Shown: positions 30,766 through 36,993 of the stretch, in pieces
How the letters are laid out: each line of letters begins with the position of its first letter
How positions within the stretch are numbered: the first letter of the stretch is position 1
Assembly: GCF_005670685.2 (NCBI RefSeq)
Contig: NZ_CP062008.1
Span: 4,340,001-4,404,000, forward strand
Reading direction: 5' to 3'
Source: Mycolicibacterium mucogenicum DSM 44124
GTDB taxonomy: Bacteria > Actinomycetota > Actinomycetes > Mycobacteriales > Mycobacteriaceae
DNA: 64,000 nt
The notes under the pieces: generated by a model
The model's database searches: none
Told to the model about the DNA's origin: nothing
Seen by the model: only the letters and a program-made list of their open reading frames with translations
Program-made: the position numbers and the translations under genes

Positions 30766-31271
30766 GCACCCGGTTCGCCGGGGGCCAGAAATGTTCCGAT
30801 GACCGCGGTACCCGGGCCGACCCGCGCTCCAGGCCCGGGGACCGCGGTCGTCGACAGCGCCCCGAGTTCCCCGCCGCATTCGGTGCAGACGGTCTTTGCC
30901 GTTGTGACACAGCCGCATTCGTCATGGACCAGTAGCGCCGGCGGCCCGTCCTCTCCGGCAGTCCACTTGTCACCCCACGCGAGCAGCGTCACGATCACCG
31001 GGTAGAGGTCGCGCCCCTTGTCGGTGAGTACATACTCGAAACGCGGAGGCGCGCTCTGATATTGGCGCCGCGCCACGATCGCGTGGCGCTCCAGGTCGTC
31101 CAGGCGCGCGGCGAGGACGTTCGACGCGATGCCGAGATCGCGGCGGATGTCCTCGAACCGGGCCATCCCCGCGAACAGGTCCCGCAGCACCAGGGCCGTC
31201 CATCGTTGGCCCACCACGTCGAGCGTCCGCGCTATCGAGCAGGAGATGTCGCCGAAGGACTGTTTGGACAC
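30762..31271 (-). CDS. HxlR-family regulator with a cysteine-rich tail
   Basis: A 169-residue winged-helix regulator. The HxlR domain covers residues 1-100: CSIARTLDVVGQRWTALVLRDL, RFEDIRRDLGIASNVLAARLDDL, then the wing YVLTDKGRDLYPVI. Beyond it is an extra 60 residues with HDECGCVTTAKTVCTECGGE, a zinc-ribbon-like His/Cys cluster. It starts with GTG at 31271. The divergent NTF2 gene is 82 nt away, and a perfect 10-bp inverted repeat lies between them, which is a good candidate operator. The ligand or redox signal is unknown. Confidence 0.82.
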   Translation of the reverse strand: MSKQSFGDISCSIARTLDVVGQRWTALVLRDLFAGMARFEDIRRDLGIASNVLAARLDDLERHAIVARRQYQSAPPRFEYVLTDKGRDLYPVIVTLLAWGDKWTAGEDGPPALLVHDECGCVTTAKTVCTECGGELGALSTTAVPGPGARVGPGTAVIGTFLAPGEPGA

Positions 31272-31282
31272 CGCACCAGCCT

Positions 31283-31307
31283 AGTCCATTGCTTTCTGCA
31301 ATGGACT
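31283..31307. promoter_or_regulatory. HxlR operator in the divergent promoter
   Basis: AGTCCATTGC and GCAATGGACT are perfect inverted 10-bp arms with a 5-nt spacer TTTCT. The repeat lies 12-36 nt before the HxlR start and 47-71 nt before the NTF2 start. HxlR proteins bind as dimers to such repeats. Confidence 0.75.
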
Positions 31308-31353
31308 CTGATTAGGTGGGTTGCAAATAACAAGCGACCCTCAGGGGGTTCTG

Positions 31354-31773
31354 ATGACGACCAGCACCGATTCCGTCGCGATGTTCTGCGCGGCCACCCG
31401 CGGCGGCGAGGTCGACCGGTTCATCGCCGCCCTCGCCCCTGACGCCGAGCTGATCTCCCCGCTGTCCGGGCGCATGGTGTTCCGCGGCCGGGACGACCTG
31501 CGTGTCCTACTGACCGCGGTCTACGCCGGGATGCGAAACCTGGAGTGGGAGAATGTCATCGGCGACGGACACACGCGTGTCGCGGTGAGCCGCGGGCGCA
31601 TCGCGGGACTCACCATCACCGATGCCCTGGTGTTCGAACTCGACGATGCCGGGTTGATCCGGCGGCTGCGCCCACACCTGCGGCCGTGGCTCGCGGTGAC
31701 GGTCTTCGCCCTACTGCTCGGCCCCAGACTCGCCGCCCACCCGGGCGTCGCGCGCCGCGCGCTCAGGCGCTGA
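31354..31773 (+). CDS. NTF2/SnoaL-like small protein
   Basis: A 139-residue protein with the cone-fold pattern of nuclear-transport-factor-2-like enzymes: an N-terminal helix, PDAELISPLSGRMVFRGRDDLRVLL, and later strands with WENVIGDGHTRVAVSRGRIAG. Members include limonene-epoxide-hydrolase-like and polyketide-cyclase-like proteins as well as non-enzymatic scaffolds; I cannot say which here. The last 30 residues are hydrophobic and basic and may contact the membrane. It is divergent from the HxlR gene and overlaps the end of the convergent monooxygenase gene by 11 nt. Confidence 0.65.
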   Translation: MTTSTDSVAMFCAATRGGEVDRFIAALAPDAELISPLSGRMVFRGRDDLRVLLTAVYAGMRNLEWENVIGDGHTRVAVSRGRIAGLTITDALVFELDDAGLIRRLRPHLRPWLAVTVFALLLGPRLAAHPGVARRALRR

Positions 31774-33289
31774 TCTCGCCGGGACCGAACCACCGCTCCA
31801 GGGCCGCACGTAGGTCCTCGGCATCCGCCGCGGCGAATGCGTCTGCGGCCCAGGCGACATAGCCGTCAGGCCGGATCAGCATGGCAGCGGGCCCGTCGGC
31901 CATGGCGGCGACCACCGTGTCGACGCGGCGGTCCCATGGTGCGGCGACCGCGGCCACCGCACCGCCGGACAGGTCGAGCACCACGCCCCGGCCGCTGTGC
32001 AGAAGCTCGGTGAGCCGGCGCCCGTCGTCCAGCCTCTCGTCCGGCACCATGAACCCCGTCAGGCGGTGGGGGGTCCCGCCCATCTCATAGCGAACATCCG
32101 CCCCCGCCAGCAGTCCGGCCATGTGCGCGGTGACGTCGGGCAGCTGGAAGAGTTCATCGAGAAGCGTGCGTAAGGCGCGCACCTCGGGTCCCGGTGCAGT
32201 GAGGGCGATCTGGGCCAGTGAGTGCATCATGACGCGCTCGCCGACCGGATAGCGCTCGGACTCATAGGTGTCGATCAATTCCTCAGGCGCCCAGCCATTG
32301 ATGACAGCGGCCAGCTTCCAGCCCAGGTTCAGGGTGTCCTGCAGACCGAGGTTCAGCCCGGGACCGCCCATTGCCGAATGCACATGTGCGGCATCACCGA
32401 TCAGCAGAATGCGACCGGACCGGTAGGCGTCGGCCTGCCGGGTGTTCTGGCCGTCGACGCGGCGCCTGGCGAACGGACCGGGTCCGGCCGGCAGGTCGAA
32501 CGGCACGTCGACCCCGAGCACTCGGCGCAGGCTCTGCCGCAGTTCGTCATACGTCAGCTCCCCCGGCGAGTCCTCCGACAGTGAGCCGAACTCGAGGGTG
32601 CCCAGCATCGGCGGATCGCCGTGTGCCTCGAAGAAGATGACCATGCCGGTGTCATAACGGTTGTGCCCGAACGGAATCCGCCCGAATCCCGGTACGTCGA
32701 GCTCGCCGTCGGGGCAGCGGAACTCGTCGGCGATGTGCACGTGCGCCAGCCGGGCCACCGTCGGGGACGTGTGTCCGGGAAAGCCGATACCCGACTGCTT
32801 GCGAACGGTGCTTCGGCCGCCGTCGGCACCCACCAGCCAATCGGCCTGCAGCACATAGGCGCCGTCGGGCGCGGCCACGTCGACGGTGACGCCGTCAGGC
32901 CCGGCCGACAACGCGGTCACGGCGTGTCCCCACCGCACCTCGACCCCGAGAGTCTGGGCCCGCTCGTACAGCAGCTGGACCAATCGGGGCTGCTTCATCA
33001 GCAGCGCCCGCATCGGATTGCTCTCGATGCCAACAAAATTCAGCGGCAGGCCGGAGAACATCCAGCCGTAAGCGGGCTGCGGCGCGTTGGGATCGCCCGT
33101 GAATGTCTGGTAGAGGCCACGCATGTCGAGCTGCCGGATCACTTGTCCGACAAGGCCGTTGGCCTTGGGCTCGTCGCCGGGCCCGGGCAGTGCGTCGAGC
33201 ACGACGGGTTTGACGCCGGCGAGGGCGAGTTCGCAGGCCATCATCAGGCCGTTGGGTCCGGCGCCGGAGATCACGACGTCAGCGGGCAT
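31763..33289 (-). CDS. FAD-dependent aromatic monooxygenase (PheA/TfdB type)
   Basis: A 508-residue class A flavin hydroxylase. The FAD motif is VVISGAGPNGLMMACELALAG; the DG motif reads GADGGRSTVRKQSG; the GD motif is RILLIGDAAHVHSAMGGPGLNLGLQD. The C-terminal thioredoxin-like domain is retained. This family hydroxylates phenols, polyketide-derived aromatics and also antibiotics such as rifampicin (family knowledge); the substrate is not predictable here. ATG at 33289 is preferred over GTG at 33295, since AAGGAG is correctly spaced only for the ATG. The TetR gene ends 2 nt upstream, so the two are one operon. Confidence 0.85.
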   Translation of the reverse strand: MPADVVISGAGPNGLMMACELALAGVKPVVLDALPGPGDEPKANGLVGQVIRQLDMRGLYQTFTGDPNAPQPAYGWMFSGLPLNFVGIESNPMRALLMKQPRLVQLLYERAQTLGVEVRWGHAVTALSAGPDGVTVDVAAPDGAYVLQADWLVGADGGRSTVRKQSGIGFPGHTSPTVARLAHVHIADEFRCPDGELDVPGFGRIPFGHNRYDTGMVIFFEAHGDPPMLGTLEFGSLSEDSPGELTYDELRQSLRRVLGVDVPFDLPAGPGPFARRRVDGQNTRQADAYRSGRILLIGDAAHVHSAMGGPGLNLGLQDTLNLGWKLAAVINGWAPEELIDTYESERYPVGERVMMHSLAQIALTAPGPEVRALRTLLDELFQLPDVTAHMAGLLAGADVRYEMGGTPHRLTGFMVPDERLDDGRRLTELLHSGRGVVLDLSGGAVAAVAAPWDRRVDTVVAAMADGPAAMLIRPDGYVAWAADAFAAADAEDLRAALERWFGPGEISA

Positions 33290-33291
33290 GC

Positions 33292-33927
33292 TCACTCCTT
33301 CGTTCTGTTCGGTTCAGGCAGCCCGGCGATCACGGCATCGAAACCCGCGCGCATCAGCTGCGTGATGGACACCGGCGGATCAGCGTTGGCGTACGCCTCC
33401 ATCGCGGTATCTCCGACCGCGCGGACCACGGCCACCACCAGGCGCGGGTACATGTCGTCGGGGCCGAGGCCCGTTCGCTCGGCGATGGCCGCCACCCAGT
33501 CCCGATAGAGGATCTGCGGCACCGCGTTACGAACCTCGGTGCGCATCAGCAGTTTTCGGACTTCGACGAGTTCGCGGCGGTCCGGGATGAGGTCGGCACC
33601 CGTGATGTCGACCATCTCTTCTTCCAGCGTGCCCGTCACGGCCACGATGATCGACGTCCACAGCGGTTCGTCGGCCGGCCGCGACCGGAATGTCGCGACA
33701 CTGCGCTGCATCCGCTCGGCAATGCGATAAGCCAGCGCCTCGTACTTGCCGCTGAAGTAGTTGTTGAACGTCCGTAGGGACACTCCCGCCAGCGCCGCGA
33801 TCTCCTCGCGAGTGACGGCATCCAGCCCGCCGCGGTCGAACGCCAGCTGCAGCGCCGCGTCACTCAGCGCCCGACGGGTGTCGAGCTTCTTTCGTTCGCG
33901 CAGACCAGTTTCGGCTGATTCGGCCAT
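33292..33927 (-). CDS. TetR-family regulator of the adjacent monooxygenase
   Basis: A 211-residue TetR protein. The N-terminal helix-turn-helix reads VTREEIAALAGVSLRTFNNYFSGKYEAL; the C-terminal ligand domain is unremarkable. ATG at 33927 gives the common MAESAETGLRERKK start, and the extra 12 upstream residues are discounted. It is immediately upstream of the flavin monooxygenase on the same strand, and a 14-bp palindrome sits 31 nt before its start. It therefore probably represses both genes, with release by the monooxygenase substrate (inference). Confidence 0.85.
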   Translation of the reverse strand: MAESAETGLRERKKLDTRRALSDAALQLAFDRGGLDAVTREEIAALAGVSLRTFNNYFSGKYEALAYRIAERMQRSVATFRSRPADEPLWTSIIVAVTGTLEEEMVDITGADLIPDRRELVEVRKLLMRTEVRNAVPQILYRDWVAAIAERTGLGPDDMYPRLVVAVVRAVGDTAMEAYANADPPVSITQLMRAGFDAVIAGLPEPNRTKE

Positions 33928-33957
33928 GCCGCTACCGTACCGACAATTTTGCCCACC

Positions 33958-33971
33958 AGGCAAGTTTGCCT
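33958..33971. promoter_or_regulatory. TetR operator candidate
   Basis: AGGCAAGTTTGCCT is two perfect 6-bp arms with a 2-nt spacer, 31-44 nt upstream of the TetR start. A second overlapping arm TTGCC lies at 33949-33953, so the half-site occurs three times in this stretch. Confidence 0.65.
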
Positions 33972-34019
33972 AGCGTGCAATTTTCTGCGAGTTGGCTGCC
34001 GCCACGCTGGTCACCCCTA

Positions 34020-34072
34020 GGGATTTGTGCACGATTTTCCGCGGCGACCGCGGAAAATCGTGCACAAATCCC
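34020..34072. terminator. Perfect 25-bp hairpin downstream of the DoxX gene
   Basis: Arms 34020-34044 and 34048-34072 are perfectly complementary over 25 bp with a 3-nt loop (CGA). The left arm starts GGGATTTGTGCACGATTTTC. It lies 7 nt beyond the DoxX stop codon on the minus strand and about 90 nt before the TetR start, so it is best read as a very strong terminator. Such a perfect structure could also be a small repeated palindromic element. Confidence 0.7.
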
Positions 34073-34078
34073 CGCGGA

Positions 34079-34453
34079 TCAGAAGGCGTAGGCGCCGAAC
34101 CGGCCCCAGGCGACGAACAACGCCAGACCGAGCAGCACCACGTTGACCGCAACGTTGGGGTACTCCTTGCGACGGCCGTGCGTGACGATCGCGCCGACCA
34201 TGACCGCCGCGAGGCCGACGGCGGCCAGCGGGGTGAGCACCGGGAGAATGTGCACCAGCGGCGGCACGATCAGGCCGATCGCACCGGCCACTTCGGCCGC
34301 GCCGATCCCGCGGATGGCGTTCGGGTCCACGTCGTCAAGTCCGCCCAGGCCCTGCGCAACCAGCTTCTCCTTGGACAGGACCAGCTTCATGACACCGCTT
34401 CCGACGAAGACGAAAGCCAGTACGCCGGCGACGATCCACAGCGCAGTGTTCAT
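34079..34453 (-). CDS. DoxX-family membrane protein
   Basis: A 124-residue protein with four hydrophobic segments and the DoxX pattern: N-terminal FVFVGSGVMKLVLSKE, a central GAAEVAGAIGLI, and a final VVLLGLALFVAWGRFG. It is unrelated in detail to the DoxX protein at 7593. The function is uncharacterised. It is a single gene with its own promoter region carrying the palindrome CGGACTTTAGTCCG, and it ends in the 25-bp hairpin. Confidence 0.75.
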   Translation of the reverse strand: MNTALWIVAGVLAFVFVGSGVMKLVLSKEKLVAQGLGGLDDVDPNAIRGIGAAEVAGAIGLIVPPLVHILPVLTPLAAVGLAAVMVGAIVTHGRRKEYPNVAVNVVLLGLALFVAWGRFGAYAF

Positions 34454-34492
34454 GTTGAGCTCCTCGGGTGATGTGGGGGCAAGCCTGAAACC

Positions 34493-34519
34493 AATAAACG
34501 GACTTTAGTCCGATTTATT
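34493..34519. promoter_or_regulatory. Palindrome upstream of the DoxX gene
   Basis: CGGACTTTAGTCCG (34499-34512) is a perfect 6-2-6 palindrome, extended outward by AATAAA on the left and ATTTATT on the right to a nearly symmetrical 27-bp site. It lies 40-66 nt before the DoxX start in the 87-nt gap. It is a likely operator; no regulator gene is adjacent that clearly matches it. Confidence 0.6.
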
Positions 34520-34540
34520 CCCACATCGCATGCCGAGGAA

Positions 34541-34834
34541 CTAGGCAGTCCCCAACGGGTTGATGGTCCACGCCACGTACAACATGACGGCACTGACCGA
34601 CGCCGTCGTCGCGACGTCGATGATCCGGCTGCGCACGACGAGCAGCCCGGCGCGGTCATCGGTCAGCAGCAGGCGCATGACCGCGGCGATACCGACGCCG
34701 ATCGCCATGACCAGCGCACCGCGGCGCCAATAGCCGCCGACCACCAACGCGAACGCCACCACGAAGAACACGCCCACCGACAGGATCGGCCATTGGCCGG
34801 CGAACACCTTGCGGGCGAATTCCTTTGCGGTCAA
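34541..34834 (-). CDS. DUF3017 small membrane protein
   Basis: A 97-residue protein with two or three hydrophobic segments ([42 protein letters not shown]). It belongs to the DUF3017 proteins that follow folD in mycobacteria. It has no ATG near the N-terminus; the TTG at 34834 overlaps the folD stop as TTGA and fixes the start. The frame is open further upstream but inside folD. The role is unknown. Confidence 0.75.
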   Translation of the reverse strand: MTAKEFARKVFAGQWPILSVGVFFVVAFALVVGGYWRRGALVMAIGVGIAAVMRLLLTDDRAGLLVVRSRIIDVATTASVSAVMLYVAWTINPLGTA

Positions 34835-35682
34835 GACAGTTTCGCCTCTTCCGCCTCGACCACATTGGCCAGCAGGAAAGCGCGGGTCAGCGGTCCGACG
34901 CCTCCCGGATTGGGCGACACGTGACCGGCCACCTCCCACACGTCGGGGTGGACGTCGCCGGCGAGCTTGCCGTCGACACGGCTGACGCCCACGTCGACGA
35001 CGGCCGCGCCCGGCTTGACCATGTCGGCGGTCAGCATGTGCGGGACGCCGACGGCCGCGATGATGATGTCCGCCTGCCGGGTCAGCGCCGGCAGATCACG
35101 GGTTCCGGTGTGGCACAACGTCACTGTCGCGTTCTCCGAACGTCGCGTGAGGAGCAGGCCCATCGGCCGGCCCACGGTGACGCCGCGGCCGATCACCACG
35201 ACGTGCGCGCCGGCGATCGGTACCTCGAAGCGACGCAGCAGGTGCACGATGCCGCGCGGCGTGCACGGCAGCGGTGCGGGCTCGTTCAGCACCAGCCGAC
35301 CCAGGTTGGTCGGGTGCAGACCGTCGGCGTCTTTGTCAGGGTCGATGCGCTCCAGCGCGGCGTTCTCGTCGAGGTGCTTGGGCAGCGGCAACTGCACGAT
35401 GTAGCCCGTGCACTCCGGGTTGGCGTTCAGCTCGTCGATGACGGCGTTCAACTCGGCCTGGCTGATGTCGGCAGGCAGGTCCCGGCGGATCGAGTTGATG
35501 CCGACCTTGGCGCAGTCGGCGTGCTTGCCGCGCACGTAGGCGTGAGAGCCGGGGTCGTCACCGACCAGGACTGTGCCGAGACCCGGCGTCCGGCCGGCGG
35601 CGGTCAGCGCCGCCACCCGCTTCGTCAGGTCAGTGAAGATCTCGTCGCGTGTGGCCTTGCCGTCCAGCGTGATTGCACCCAC
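34831..35682 (-). CDS. folD: Methylenetetrahydrofolate dehydrogenase / cyclohydrolase
   Basis: A 283-residue bifunctional enzyme interconverting methylene-, methenyl- and 10-formyl-tetrahydrofolate. The substrate-binding [14 protein letters not shown] with its catalytic Lys, the [14 protein letters not shown] and [13 protein letters not shown] motifs, and the NADP-binding [13 protein letters not shown] are intact, as is the terminal [16 protein letters not shown] at 35682 aligns with the mycobacterial start ([16 protein letters not shown]); an ATG at 35691 is an alternative. It is translationally coupled to DUF3017, as in M. tuberculosis Rv3356c-Rv3355c. Confidence 0.94.
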   Translation of the reverse strand: MGAITLDGKATRDEIFTDLTKRVAALTAAGRTPGLGTVLVGDDPGSHAYVRGKHADCAKVGINSIRRDLPADISQAELNAVIDELNANPECTGYIVQLPLPKHLDENAALERIDPDKDADGLHPTNLGRLVLNEPAPLPCTPRGIVHLLRRFEVPIAGAHVVVIGRGVTVGRPMGLLLTRRSENATVTLCHTGTRDLPALTRQADIIIAAVGVPHMLTADMVKPGAAVVDVGVSRVDGKLAGDVHPDVWEVAGHVSPNPGGVGPLTRAFLLANVVEAEEAKLS

Positions 35683-35753
35683 GGCGAACATTGTGTCAGG
35701 CCCGCGGGAACACCCGTTGACACCACCCAAGACAGCGTGGTCAGCTGCCGAAT

Positions 35754-36944
35754 GTGAACACCCAGCCCAATGTGTCCACTGACGTTTTCAGTGAAGCCAA
35801 GCTCGGTCCGATCACGTTGCGTAATCGGATCATCAAGGCGGCGACGTTCGAGGCTGCGACCCCGGATGCGCTGGTCACCGACGATTTGATCCGCTATCAC
35901 CGGTTGCCGGCCGCGGGTGGGGTGGGGATGACGACGGTGGCCTATTGCGCGGTGTCCCCGGGTGGGCGTACCGATGGGTGGCAGTTGTGGATGCGCCCGG
36001 AGGCGATCCCCGGCCTCCGAAAGCTCACCGACACCATTCATGGCGAGGGGGCGGCGATCAGCGCGCAGATCGGGCATGCCGGCCCGGTCGCCAACGCGCG
36101 CACCAACAAGGCCACCGCGCTGGCGCCGGTGCGGTTGTTCAACCCACTGTCGATGCGCTTCGCGCGCAAGGCCACCCGCGCCGATATCGACGCGGTGATG
36201 GCCGCGCACGCGGGCGCCGCCCGGTTGGCGATCGAGGCCGGGTTCGACGCTGTCGAGGTGCACCTGGGCCACAACTACTTCGCGTCCTCGTTCCTGTCGC
36301 CGCTGATCAACAAGCGCCGCGACGAGTTCGGTGGCTCGCTGTACAACCGCGCCAAGGTCGCCCGCGGCACGGTGCAGGCGGTGCGCGAGGCCGTCGGGGA
36401 TCAGATCGCGGTGATCGCGAAACTCAACATGAGCGACGGCGTGCGGGGCGGCATCCCGATGGAGGAGTCGCTGCAGACCGCGAAATGGCTGCAAGAGGAT
36501 GGCGCGCTGGATGCGCTGGAGCTGACCGCGGGCAGTTCGTTGGTCAATCCGATGTACCTGTTCCGCGGTGATGCGCCGGTCAAGGAGTTCGCGGCGAACT
36601 TCACACCGCCGATCAGCTGGGGCATCCGGATGAGCGGGCACAGGTTCTTCCGCGAGTACCCCTATCAGGAGGCCTACCTGCTGCAGCAGGCTCGCCAGTT
36701 CCGCGCCGAACTCACGATGCCGCTGATTCTGTTGGGTGGCATCACCAACCGGGAAACCATGGACCTGGCCATGGCCGAGGGTTTCGAGTTCGTCGCGATG
36801 GGCCGGGCCCTGCTCGCCGAACCGGACCTGCTCAACCGGATTCAAGCCGACAGGACGGTGAAATCGGGCTGCACACACTGCAATCTGTGCATGCCCACCA
36901 TCTACAGCCAGACCCACTGCGTCGTGACCGGCAAGCCCTACTGA
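35754..36944 (+). CDS. NADH:flavin oxidoreductase (old yellow enzyme family)
   Basis: A 396-residue TIM-barrel flavoprotein of the OYE / 2,4-dienoyl-CoA-reductase class. Visible are [49 protein letters not shown] with the substrate His-Asn pair, [10 protein letters not shown] and the FMN phosphate-binding [14 protein letters not shown]. The C-terminus has a CTHCNLCMP motif and a late Cys. This resembles the Fe-S ligands of the longer dienoyl-CoA reductases, but the second flavin domain is absent. GTG at 35754 was used. It corresponds in position to Rv3359. The substrate is an unknown electrophilic alkene or nitro compound. Confidence 0.85.
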   Translation: MNTQPNVSTDVFSEAKLGPITLRNRIIKAATFEAATPDALVTDDLIRYHRLPAAGGVGMTTVAYCAVSPGGRTDGWQLWMRPEAIPGLRKLTDTIHGEGAAISAQIGHAGPVANARTNKATALAPVRLFNPLSMRFARKATRADIDAVMAAHAGAARLAIEAGFDAVEVHLGHNYFASSFLSPLINKRRDEFGGSLYNRAKVARGTVQAVREAVGDQIAVIAKLNMSDGVRGGIPMEESLQTAKWLQEDGALDALELTAGSSLVNPMYLFRGDAPVKEFAANFTPPISWGIRMSGHRFFREYPYQEAYLLQQARQFRAELTMPLILLGGITNRETMDLAMAEGFEFVAMGRALLAEPDLLNRIQADRTVKSGCTHCNLCMPTIYSQTHCVVTGKPY

Positions 36945-36993
36945 TCCGGCTGGTCCCCAGGAAAGTCCCCGGCAACGGATAGAGTTGCCCTCG

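Noticed and set aside
34541..34939. A longer DUF3017 protein starting at 34939.
   Set aside because: The extra residues lie inside folD and are basic and unlike the family; the TTG overlapping the folD stop gives the normal length.
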